From contig VCJN01002566.1 in assembly GCA_006384855.1 (NCBI GenBank), forward strand, positions 124,001-188,000: a DNA stretch of 64,000 nucleotides, in the 5' to 3' direction. The position numbers were made by a program, and so were the translations under genes. The stretch comes from Tetraselmis striata. Taxonomy: Eukaryota > Chlorophyta > Chlorodendrophyceae > Chlorodendrales > Chlorodendraceae. Each line of letters begins with the position of its first letter. Within the stretch, counting starts at the first letter, position 1. The notes beneath the pieces are model-generated. The model was given only the letters and a program-made list of their open reading frames with translations. It did not search any database and had not been told where the DNA came from. Positions 1 through 10,500 of the stretch are shown here, piece by piece.

Positions 1-760
1 GCGCAACGCATGAGAGAGCGGGCGGCCTTGGACAACTTGAGGAGCTTCTCCTTGGCGGCGCGGAACTCGCCGCGCTGCGGGTCGACGATCAGCCCCAAGT
101 GAGGGCCGACTCGGGTGGGCTCCCATACTCCATTGCTGGGGTTGCACAGCATGCCAAGACGGTCCAGCAGGGTGTCCAACCGGACGCGCAGTTCCAATGC
201 TGTTTCGCGGGAGTCCGCGAGGAAAAGAAAATCGTTCATGTAGGGTAGACGCCGCTCGCCCCGCCATCGAGTGTTGCGCAGGAAGCGACGAGTAGGCTTG
301 GACGTGGCCTTGGGAGGTGGCGATGGGTCGCGCTGCTTCAAGAGTTCCGGAGCTAGTCCGTGCATGTCGCTGTCAACTTGCACAAATAGTGCGACGAGCA
401 TGTTCAACCCATCGGTAGACACGCCAGTCGCCACAACTCCCGTCTGCAGTTCACGGTGAAGAAGTCGCGGTCCTCCTCCGGAATCCCGAAGGCGTAGTAG
501 CCATCGGCCAGGTCCATCGAAACGAACCAGTCGCCCGCGCGCGTCATGTGCCGCAAGTGTTTTAGCGTCTTGTAGGACATCTTGAAGGTATTGCACCACT
601 TGTTTAGCTCCCATAGATCGATGATGAGGCGCCACTTGTTGGTGCCGGGCTTGGGGTCGGACTTGAAACATCCGGGACACCCACTTGTCGCTGCGTCCTT
701 GCTCCCACTCGCCGATAGCCTCGAAGCGGGGTAGTCCCGTAGCCATGAAGTCCAGTTGTG
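1..760 (-). pseudogene. Decayed reverse transcriptase (DIRS/Ty3-like), continues off the left edge
   Basis: Read on the minus strand this region encodes successive reverse transcriptase blocks: KWRLIIDLWELN, then FVSMDLADGYY (the motif-A aspartate), then a block ending in LPMG, then YMNDFLFLADS followed by an alpha-helical stretch with GPHLGLIVD. The order and spacing match the palm and thumb of retrotransposon RTs, closest in style to DIRS/Ty3-type elements. It is broken: an in-frame stop follows LPMG, a one-base loss there would explain the stop, and another frame change lies near 660-680. The catalytic box reads Y-M-N-D instead of Y-x-D-D. The left end is cut by the window, so RNase H and integrase or recombinase are not visible. 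It lies downstream, in the same sense, of the gag-like ORF at 854-1795. Assignment to RT is firm; the exact clade is inference. Confidence 0.7.
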
Positions 761-853
761 CTTCAGTGGAGCCGCGTATAAAGACCCCGTGGTTGTAGGG
801 TCGAGGGCATTGTCCGTTCTTCAAGCGGATCCGGACCCCTTGGCAGATCCAGC

Positions 854-1795
854 TCAAGACTTGTCCGCTCGTGCCGATGCGCTCCCAGTCGTCGAGCCAT
901 CTTCTCCGCACGCGGTGTCGCATGTAGAGGGAGGCAAGCAAGCGTACATGAGTGGGCGCGGCGGGCCACGCCGTAACTTGGTGACCTTGGCCTTGTCGGC
1001 TGCTGCGGCCGTCGCTGTGGCCTTCCGCGCTGCTGCGGCTTGGTCGCGTTGCTGACGCCTCTCGGCGGACTGGGTGGGGGCGGGCTTGTCGGGGGTGGAT
1101 TTGGCAAACGCGGCCACGGCACGGGCCTTGCCCGCTGCGGAGAGGCTGATCTCGAGGGTCTTGTCGTCGAACGCCCGGCAAAGTTGGTCGAGTTGCCCGG
1201 ACACGGCGATGCGTTTTGGGGTGCAGAACTTGGCGTGGGCAAGCTCGGCGAAGACTCGGTCCGCTTTCGTAGCCATCGGTCCGTTCTTGGCGAGCTGGAG
1301 GTAGCCCAACCAGGAACGGGTGGCCTTCCTCGTCGCCAAGTGGGTGCGGTAGCAGGCTCGAAGCTCGGCAAGGGCCGTAGCCTTGCCGTCCTCCGTAGGA
1401 GACTCGGTCGAAAGTGACTCCAAAGCGCCGCGCATCGACTTATTGGCGCAGCTGCTGAAGAAGGCATAGCAGCCCAGATGCAAGTATTCGCCGTACGCTG
1501 CCTGACTCCGCTTCTCCGCGAGGCCGCGGACGGTGTTGGCGGTCAGGGTCCACATGCGAGGCGCGTCGACGTCGAGACCGAGGGGAATGGCTCGGCCATT
1601 GTAGGCAAAGTCGACGTACTCAAGCTCGGTGTCGGCGGCGTCAAGCTCAGCAAGAAGGGGCTCTTGCGCTCCTTGCTCACCACCCTCGGGCGCATGCACG
1701 CCCGTGGGGTTGGCTGGCGGGGTACCTTCGGGAGGAGGCGGGTTAGTGAAAGGGGGGGGGGGGGGGGGGGCGAGTTGAGCGAGCAAGGCGGCCAT
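854..1795 (-). CDS. Gag-like ORF of the same retroelement (uncharacterised)
   Basis: An open frame of 313 codons starts with ATG at 1795. It has a proline-rich N-terminus encoded by a long homopolymer tract at 1752-1770, then a helical, alanine-rich central part with LGCYAFFSSC and AKFCTPKRIAVSGQLDQ, and a basic Ala/Lys/Arg-rich tail. No zinc knuckle is visible. It is immediately upstream, in the same sense, of the broken reverse transcriptase, which is the position of gag in LTR and DIRS elements. The frame upstream of the ATG is also open in another register to about 2087, so the homopolymer may hide a longer original start. The function is inferred from position only; I recognise no family. 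It could be intact while the RT is dead. Confidence 0.4.
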   Translation of the reverse strand: MAALLAQLAPPPPPPFTNPPPPEGTPPANPTGVHAPEGGEQGAQEPLLAELDAADTELEYVDFAYNGRAIPLGLDVDAPRMWTLTANTVRGLAEKRSQAAYGEYLHLGCYAFFSSCANKSMRGALESLSTESPTEDGKATALAELRACYRTHLATRKATRSWLGYLQLAKNGPMATKADRVFAELAHAKFCTPKRIAVSGQLDQLCRAFDDKTLEISLSAAGKARAVAAFAKSTPDKPAPTQSAERRQQRDQAAAARKATATAAAADKAKVTKLRRGPPRPLMYACLPPSTCDTACGEDGSTTGSASARADKS

Positions 1796-3099
1796 AGCTG
1801 CCTCTAACTGCCCGACGAGCCGCTTCTCTAGGGCTTCCGCCTAGGCCGTTAGGCGTTTTTCCAATTCGGCGATAGATGTTGCTACGGCGCGACTCGGGGC
1901 GTCCTCGGATGGGGCGGCGTCCTCCGGTACATGGCGGGGGGGCATCGTGATGATGCGGGGTATGGAAGGTGTAGCGTCTCGGGAGGCTGTGGCTCGGGTC
2001 CGAGTCGGCATAGAGTAAGGTTACACTCCGCCGCTCGACTGCTAGAGTCGAGAATGCTTGTGTGCGATCCGGTTTAGGCGAGCGCAAAGCGAAGAGTGCC
2101 GGTGCCCGAGGGTGGATCCCTTAGGTCGTGGTGCTGGTGCGGGCTGGCAGGCCCTAATCCGTGCGCCGACCGCGGGAGGTCGTACGCAGTACAACTCAGC
2201 GAATGTATTGTAAACCTCTAGATGACTACATATGACCATATGTCCTTATCTTCCCTCGAGCTAGCCGCCCCCAATAGTCGCACAATGAATTCAATGGCGT
2301 ATGGTCGACATATACGCATTTACATCTGGCATTGGTGAAATGTTGCATCTTGCCAAATGTACCCGCGTTACATCGCATGCACGCGGTGTTCATGTAGGGT
2401 TACCTCCGGTATTTCTATGCTCTACCCTGAAAACATGCGGGGTGATTTTGGGGTGATTTTGCGCCGCGAGCCCATTGCCGCGCTTGGCGTATGCGCTTCA
2501 AAAACCCGCCAGCTAGTGCGAGCCGGAAAACGGAAATTGCCGGTCGGCAATAAAATGCGCAAAAAACGCCATATAAGCGCGAAATACATAAGGTCATGGT
2601 GTGGCTGTGAACTGTGTGCGCGGTACTTAGTCGCACCCGCACGCGCGCCCGCTAAGTCCACGCTAAGTCCGCGCACCGTTTTTCCGCGCGGGGGGCCGCC
2701 TCACCACGAGGAAATGGGCCGATGGCGAATCGAACATGCGCACGCACGGGCGTGCGCGCATACATGCAAAGAGCGTCGCTCAACCATCCATGGCCATCCC
2801 CCCACCACGCCATGTACTATGCCTGCGCGGTGGCACATATGTGTGGTATCAGCCCCAATGTTGTGGGGTCCGTGCCTTGAAACGCGCCCCATGTGTTGGC
2901 GCCACGACCACTCGTGTGGCGCAGTTGTTAGGGTGATGGGGTTTCATTCAACCCTATGATTGTAACGGCTGATGATAACGAGCTTCGTCGCTCGGGGCAG
3001 CTCCTGCGCTCGGGTTCTGCGGGGGCCAACGTGCGATGGCCGACCCAATTAGCATGCCGCAAACCCGTGCATCATTATAAGGTTTCGTGTCATAAGCCC

Positions 3100-3576
3100 T
3101 ATATTCACTTGCCCATCGGTCATGCATGCTTGCGACTGCACGCCGCGGTCACACCCGGATTGATACCTTGGATCTTCTCGAGAAGGAGAACATCGTCTGC
3201 TTGGGCCTCCCTCCTCACTACACACACATCGCACAACCCCTTGACCAGTCACCCATGATGCGCCAGCTCAATACGGGATGGACCGCCTTCTTGTCAAGGT
3301 GGCGGGGGCTGAGCGAGAAGAACACGCTGATGGCGCTTACAAAGAGGTGAATTATCCAGCTTCTGCATTGCGGAGGGTGTCCAACACTTGGCGACAAATG
3401 TGTTTGGGATTACGCAGTCGCCGCGCACATCCACCTTGTCAGCGTTCAGGGTGACCGGCATCTACCCGTTGGAGCCGGAAGTCACAGCGCACCTGACTTA
3501 CATCCAAGCGCCTCCTGCGGAATCATCGCCAGTGCAGCTCCTAGAGCCCGCGTCAGCAATGCCCCAGCAGCCGTAG
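3100..3576 (+). pseudogene. DDE transposase remnant (pogo/Tigger-like DDE_1)
   Basis: Two adjacent frames carry the end of a DDE-type transposase catalytic domain. The first (about 3150-3350) contains DLLEKENIVCLGLPPHYTH followed by IAQPLD, matching the block Lx-LPP-x-T-H-x-x-QPLD that precedes the last acidic residue in DDE_1 (pogo/Tigger/Jerky) transposases. The second (3388-3576) contains SAFRVTGIYPLEPEV, like the family's AFRATGIYPLNP block. A frameshift separates them, and the N-terminal DNA-binding part and first catalytic acids are not recognisable upstream. The element is therefore dead. The downstream charged coiled-coil sequence at 4100-4939 may be its C-terminal tail. Confidence 0.65.
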
Positions 3577-4099
3577 CCAGCGGCAGCTCAGCCGCCTGCA
3601 GCTCAGCGGACGGTGCTGAGCTGCAACCTCCTGCCCGGTGCTGCAGCTCCGCTCCATGTCTATCATGAGCACGCTTTATCGCGGCAAGGCCCATCCATGA
3701 TGGACGCGCTACTGCAGGCGGTCAATGCGGAAGGCTGCCGACCCGAGGCCATTGAGTCCGAAGCCTGCGGCTCCATCACAGCATTGTTCGTAAATGACGT
3801 GCTCTCTCTGGACCGCTCTCATTTCATGACAGAGGTTGATCTGATAGAGGCCATGAAATCGGTGCGCCTCCCGTTTGATTTTATGATCGAGTTGCACAGT
3901 CGATGCACATAGAATGGGCATTAATTAAGTAATGAAATATATATGGTATTCTGTGCAATGTCACCGGTGCATGACGTACAGAATATATGCAAGCTCCGTC
4001 TCAAGATGCTAGCTGGCTCAGAGTATCCCACGGTGAGCAATATGATGCGCATACATGACGATGTGACTGCCGTGGCAAGTCGGAACCGGGCTCGGAGCA

Positions 4100-4939
4100 A
4101 GATTTCATTTACTGCAACCATATGGACAAACAAGGAGGTTACAACGGCCAAGAAGGGGGCCCTGGAGGCCAGGTAAGAAGCCGACGCTGAGAAGCAAGAG
4201 CGCAAGGAGGGGCGCGCCAAGAAGCGGGAGGAGACCTTGAGGCGCAAGTCCGAATTGGCTGCAGCGAAGCTCTTGGCTGATGCCGCAAAGGCTGTTCAGA
4301 AAGCGAAAGACGCGCTCTACAAGGCGCGGTCAAGAAGCGTGACAACGTCAACGGACTGATTGCTACAACGATCGCCAAGGCCGCAGCCGTACGCGCGGTG
4401 ATCCCAACGTGCGAGAGGGAGCTGGAGGACGCCATGGCAGAGGTGCAAACCCTTGTGCCTGGACCTTACCCTTGCAGCAGCTGCAGCTGCGGTGACAGCG
4501 CTCCCTCACACTGCAACCGCTCCCCCCTCTTCCCCCCCCCCCCCCCTCCGTCGCCCATCTACCAAGACTGCAATGAAGAGGGCGGAAGCTGCTGCAACAA
4601 GGGCCGAGAAAAAGCTAGACAAGACCACGGAGAAACTCGAGCAGGCGGAGACTGAGGCCGGGACGGCACAGCCTAAGGCCCTACATGCCGAGGAGCTTGT
4701 TGCCGTACTGCGAGCCAAGCTTGCCGAGTCTCTAGGCAACGAGCGGCAGGCGAAAGCACAAGCCGGTGGTGCTTCCGACAGCGGGCGTGATGACAGCGAC
4801 AGAGACATACCGCAGAAACCCGACCGAAAGTGACACTGGGAAAAGTGATGAGGAGGGAGAACCCGAGGAGGAATTCGCTTCCGGGGAGGAGCTTCATGCG
4901 GCGGAGGACGAGGCGCAGTTGGATCAGCTTATGGAGTGA
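4100..4939 (+). pseudogene. Degenerate charged coiled-coil sequence, possibly transposase tail
   Basis: Stringing together open segments in different frames gives a coherent Lys/Glu/Ala-rich helical protein: GALEAR, a stop, EADAEKQERKEGRAKKREE, a frameshift near 4330, KKRDNVNGLIATTIAKAAAV and ERELEDAMAEVQ, then a homopolymer C tract (about 4537-4546), AEKKLDKTTEKLEQAETEAG, another frameshift near 4830, and an acidic end EEGEPEEEFASGEELHA closed by TGA at 4937-4939. The heptad-like charge pattern persists across each break, so this is a once-continuous coding sequence that has decayed. It sits downstream of the DDE remnant in the same sense. Linking the two is inference; it could equally be a separate gene fragment. 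Confidence 0.4.
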
Positions 4940-5299
4940 GGTGGGGACGGGCGGGATCATGTCTCACCTCTTTCTCCTCCCCCCACCCCGCGGCGCCCGC
5001 CGAGCCAGATCCCGCAACCATAGCCCCCGCGTGGCGTTGTATATGTACTACAATAGTGTGTTTGCAGGCTCGGGGGCGGTCCGTGTGGCTAGCTGCCACG
5101 CGGAACGTGGCCGACTGCCTGCCCGAGCGGCTGCGCCCTTAAATGTTCAGTGGAAGGTTGCGTGGGCGGATGGTGTTGAAACAAATACGGCCACCCGTGC
5201 ATTCCAGCGACCATATTAATTCAGAATTCCGCCCGCCCGCGCGCAGCACCGCCAGGCCGCCGAAAACGTCAAATCACCACTTGCCCTTATATTGAGGTA

Positions 5300-5956
5300 C
5301 ATGGTACATGTACCCTGTAGCGCTACCTCTTGGTATTCCAATCACGCCGCACACGAGTGGGCGGCACATGGCCTTTCCGATATTTGCCACGACGTAAAGT
5401 CCGCGCTGGGCGTTAGTGTCCAGATCCTCACGGACCCGTCGGTGCTTGTTTCTCTTCCGAAGGGCAGCGACGGCCGGCCGGCCGATGTTGGGCTTTTTGG
5501 GTATGGCTGTATCTGCGGGAACACGGTTGCTGTCGAGACCACCATTCCCCCTATCCTCGGCGTGTCAAGCCCGGATCCAACGACTGCTTTGCGGGCTTCA
5601 GAGCGCCACAAAATCCAGAAGTATGACGAGGGTGTCCGAAACGCCGCCGGCATGCTTCGCTTTGTTCCTTTCGCCGTTTCCGAGTTTGGCTCACTGGCCC
5701 CGCACGCTGAGGCTTTCTTGGTGGAGCTCGCGAAAGCTAGCCACACACACACTTGCAAAAAATCAGCCAGCTCTTGTCTGCGTGGCGCCGTCGTTTCTCC
5801 TTGCTCATCGACATGGCACATGCAGACAACGTTCTTGGCGGGGTCGCGGCCGCGCGTGCGGCACGTGATGGTGCTCCTTCGCCTGCGTCGCGTCGCTCGT
5901 CGGCATGTGTTGCTATGACCCGGGTCATTGGCTGCAAGCGTCCTCGCCGCGGCTGA
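5300..5956 (+). pseudogene. 3' end of a LINE-type retrotransposon ORF2, frameshifted
   Basis: The frame from about 5300 to 5750 encodes a domain seen at the C-terminus of many aquatic-eukaryote LINE reverse transcriptases: a helix, then GRPADVGLFGYG, a strand VAVETTI, ALRASERHKIQKYDEG, and RFVPFAVSEFGS followed by a leucine-rich helix. A frameshift near 5750 moves the continuation to another frame, where AWRRRFSLLIDMAHADNVL ends at a stop at 5954-5956. The upstream RT palm and endonuclease are missing, as expected for a 5'-truncated insertion. Family recognition is from memory of this C-terminal region, so the clade is not assigned. Confidence 0.55.
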
Positions 5957-6454
5957 TAGCCTACCCCGGGGCAGGGGTCCCTTTGGTTCCTGGCAGCTAA
6001 GCGACTTCGTGGTTCCCTTGGCTCCTCCTTGGTTCTTGGCTCCCTGGCCTCTTGCTCGACCTTGGTTTCATGCTTATGTCTCTCTTTTGCTGGCAACCTT
6101 TTATAGTTGCTGTTAGTTCTGTTTGTAGTGCGCATTTGTGAAAGCCCTGATGTAATTAATCTTGGTATGCCAGAGCGTGGGCTTAGCTGGGTGGGAAGCC
6201 GCTGTGAGCGAAGGCTGGCACCCTTAGGGTATGCAGTACGGGTACAGCGATACCCCCGCCCGAAGGTGCCAACTACAAATTGTTGAAATTATAGGGCCCG
6301 CGTTCTCGAGTTCTCGCTACTCCTCATCGTGTATAATCCTTAGCACACAACGCAGCCAGGCCAAACTGTTGCTGCTGCATAAAATGAACAAGTGCGCCGC
6401 TTCAAAGAAGGGCTTTCCGTAGTAACTAGATCGCTGCCTGAACGGCCGTCGTAG

Positions 6455-6505
6455 AGACGCTGCAAGGGTTTCACTGGTGCCAGTCATGTCCCGGGGGCGA
6501 AAAAA
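6455..6505. repeat. 51-bp dispersed repeat, copy 1 (inverted copy at 63950-64000)
   Basis: These 51 bases, beginning AGACGCTGCAAGGG and ending GGGGGCGAAAAAA, match the reverse complement of the last 51 bases of the window with a single difference (A/C at the base after GTGCCAGTC). A short block TGCCGCT follows in both copies after a small gap, so the repeat probably continues with indels. Confidence 0.8.
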
Positions 6506-7585
6506 AGAAAGTGTGCCGCTGATCCTTCGTCCGTGCGTATGATTTGGTTGTGCGCTCCCGTAATAAATACTATTGTTATTATTGGCGTACCGCCGTAACG
6601 GTAACTCTGACTGTACTCTAGATGTCTACTCGAAGCGACTATAATCGTACTACGAGTATCTAAACTACGACGGCAGCTATATCGGTGTAGATATTCTGCT
6701 GGCATGATGCAGTAGTATGATGTAGCGACCACGTATAGCAGATAGCGCTACCGATATCATCAATACTACGATAGCGGTGGTGACGCTTTGGTTCCCATCT
6801 TGATTACACAACGCACCCGGCTGGCCTAGTTTGTCCCAGCACTTGTGAGACACTGTCGCGCAGTCGATTGTCAGCCCTCGATTGGACAAGCTCTACATTT
6901 ATCGATCTGACGAGACCTGTGCTTGCTGGCGGCGAATCTTCCCGAGTTTCAACACTGCTGTAGCTAGCCACACGTCCCGGCTTGAGCATTTCTAAGTGCC
7001 TATGGCGAATGTGGAACGGATTGATACTAGCAGTGATATCCAGGACGAATAGGCGAAACGAAGACGTTCCTGGAGAAACGCACGGCATTTTGGGTTTTAC
7101 CGTGTGGAGTTGAGTTCCTACTGCAGCAACCATACCCGGTACGCGCCGGCCCCTGGTCGCACTTACTGCTGCTTTTGGTGACAACGCCGACGCGGATGTC
7201 AACGTTCGCGGTGCCACACAATACACACATCAGCGATTCTGTTGCAATGCTACTACCTATTATTGGCGATGATGCTGTCAGTGCCGAGGGCTGAGTGGGA
7301 TCCATGTCTCCATTGTGAGCAGCTACTAGCCTACTACGAGCTGACGAGTATGAGACTAACATTTTCGGCCATACTTCCAACACTTAACATGCTGACCGTG
7401 CCACGATTTGCCGTCCTGCTATATGCCATGTTACCACGCAGATCGATGACATGCTGCAACCAGCAGTCGCCAGACCAGCAGCGCCGTGCAGTTTGGCTGA
7501 TTGGATATTGGTATGACAGTATCCTGTGACAGTTATGCGACCCGCTTCAGACCGCCCAGCAGCAACTACGGGAATAAATAAAAGC
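6506..7585. other. Intergenic stretch, no gene recognised
   Basis: The stretch is AT-richer than its surroundings, with many short TA/CG words such as TACTACGAG and GTAGCGACC. Short open frames occur on both strands but none resembles a known family or shows splice continuity with the protease gene. An AATAAATAAAA run lies directly before the start codon at 7586. Confidence 0.4.
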
Positions 7586-10500
7586 ATGCGACCCGTTTCG
7601 ACGATTCTGCCTGTGCTGCTTCTGACGCTGCTGGCTGACAAGGTCAGTGAGTTGGGGGCACAGCGCCGAGCAGACCGACAGTCATCTCTTGGGACCATTG
7701 GTAAGGATACCCATGCATACGAGTTTGTAGCCACTAGCCAGCGGGTGCTGCTATATAGATAGGGCTCCCAGAAGATTATCATATATGCCCCGTACAGACT
7801 AGCTGTCAAGCCGTTTGCAGCGGATGGTATATGAAAACTGCCACAGTCTGGGAGATGGCAAAAATTCGCGCTAAACGAATGCAACCGTGTATTCCGATTG
7901 TGCTTCCCCTCAAACATACCGAGCAATTGTCGTCTTAGTTCCCGCCCGTCTCGCCAAATTCAGCAGTGATGGACCCTAGCCTGAGATTATAATAGTCTAC
8001 TAGTCATGACAGTGGATATAGTTAGCTAGTAAAGACATTGCGGACTGTTGCATAGTAGCGGTGTACTGACAGTGCACCAGTAGCTACCACTCTCGGGGCT
8101 GGTTGAGAAAAATCACGGAGCCCTGCCCGGGGCACACCAGAGAATAATAAAGTTCCCAGTCAGCTGTATTAGCGTTGGGATCTCTGATAATCAATACATA
8201 CTACCTTGTTGTTGCGAAAGCTGATACTACCGGCCCCCTCCCCGTTGCTGTGTTGCTTATGCCGCGCCGCGTTCTGAACATCGTCTCTTGGATTGATAAG
8301 TCGACTTATTGAACACAAAGTTTTAGAGACTCATCCATTGAGAACCTACTCTCCCCCCTCGCCGCTGTTGCACTCGCTTGTTTTATGATAACAAGCTTCA
8401 CTCGACGTCATCAAAACTGGCGCCGCTGCGCGCGACCGGTTCCCATATGTGGCGTCGCTGCGCCAGCGGACGGCGGACGGCTTGGAAGGGCCCAACGGTG
8501 CAGCAGGCCAGCACTTCTGCGGGGGGACCCTCATCACGAGACGACATGTTATGACAGCCGCGCATTGCATGTCGATGTTCGACACGTGAGTGCGCTTGGT
8601 GTCGGACCCGCGCTCCAACCACCACCTGAAAATTGAAATGCTTCTACATCGCACTTGATTCAGCGCACGTGCCTGGGTGCCGGATACGAGTACGGGGCAA
8701 TGTTTTATATTTATACACTGAGGAGCTGCACGGTACTTCTTATTTACATGGCCCACAGCATCCTGCATATTAACATTGGATTACTGACTGCCTGGACTGG
8801 AATGTGCATAATGTGGCACCTCAATTACTTTCCCATTTTCATCTGTTGCTGACTGAGTGAAACATCATCCGTAGTGATTGGTGTTTGGCACACTGGCGTG
8901 GATCGCATTTACTACAGATTTTCTGTCACCTGGGACAATCTTATCAGCTGGGCGCAGTTTCCAGCCATGTTCCAACGGCCACGTAGAATCAGCACCACTC
9001 AGATTGCATGTTCAGGATTTTACCCTATCATAATCGCAAATCGTTCACTGATGCCATTGTGATACCTCACCGCACGGATTGGCGCCAGTACAGCTGCTGT
9101 TTTCACCTCATGCATGCACTGGCAGAGGGGGAGTTTACACGCCCCAGGCTGAGATAAGATCCCGATCTTGGCGCGCCGGCAGGTTCCCAGTGGTTCACAT
9201 AGGAGGGCATGCCAGAGACGGCGGGTCCGTGGACGATGACAACGCCAGCATGGAGGTCAGGGAAGTCGTGGAGAGCGTGGTGCACCCCAGTTGGGACCCT
9301 GCCAACATCCAGCGTGGCCATGACATCGCGATCCTGGAGCTGAGCCTCGAGTCGGAAATCACTCCTGTCCGCCTTCACACAGGACGCATGCCTTTGCGCA
9401 GCGGCTTGCCGCTTAAAAGTAACTTAGCAGCCCCCGCCCTGAAGCAGCCAAACAGCTTGAAAGTGAATTTTTGGAGCAACATGATAATGGCATCGCGCGG
9501 ATGTTCACGTGCTGTGCCTCTTGTCCACTATGTTGTGTACTGCTTGCGCAGCGCTGGGATGGGGGCCAGCGGTGCGCAATGGGCCGTATGCGGACGTCCT
9601 GCAAGTGGCGGAGGTGCCGTACGTCTCAGCAACAGCCTGCAACGCGCCTGACTCCTACAACGGGGCAATCGACCCAGAACTGCAGCTATGCGCTGGGGAC
9701 GGGCAGCAGGATGCGTGCCGCGGCGACAGTGGAGGGCCGCTAATCATTGACATGCAGAGCCCTGAGCGGGACGTCCAAGTGGGGTGCGCACATGTAGCTC
9801 CACCGATGCCATTCCCTGCTGCAAAGGATAACATCGAAAACGGGCCTGGAGACTTCCTGTTGAGCCACATTGCATGCCGCCATCACGCTCCCTTGTTGAA
9901 TTGATATACTGTGCTGAACATAGTTTGAACATAGTCTATGCCATTGCGTGGTGTGCCAGAGTGGTCAGCTGGGGGCTCGACTGCGCGCAGACACGATTTC
10001 CCGGTGTGTACACGAGAGTCGACACCAACATAAACTGGATTCAAAGCGTCGTCTCGGCCCCTGCAACAAAGCCATCCCTGGAAGCTCCAAATGTCGACCA
10101 GCCACTCCAAACAGCCGCGGACAGCGATTCCGAGCTACCCTATGGTGCACAACAAGAACAAGGCGTTGCGATGCTCGAGGATACCCCCCGCAGCCCTCCC
10201 TCAGTGAAGTCGCCGACATACACCTGGAATCTCTCCCCTGAAATGATGCCGCCGCGCTCAACGCCACTTGTTCCCAATCCACCTTCTCCAGCAGCGAGGA
10301 TGCCTTCCATGGAAGGACAGGCGACCCGGCAGCCTCCTATGCGTGGGGACACACGTGTTCCAGATGACGCGGCATCACGCCTGAGGGCATCAGCCAGAGC
10401 CGGTGCGCCGCCATCCTGCATCACTCCTGCGCTCAACCAGGTATAATTGACAGCTGTGGCATGTGCCAATCTTAAGTCACGCCTATCGCAGGAGGCAGGC

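Noticed and set aside
2357..2959. 200-codon ORF before the DDE remnant
   Set aside because: Cys/His/Arg-rich without pattern, overlapped by similar antisense frames, and not continuous with the transposase frame.
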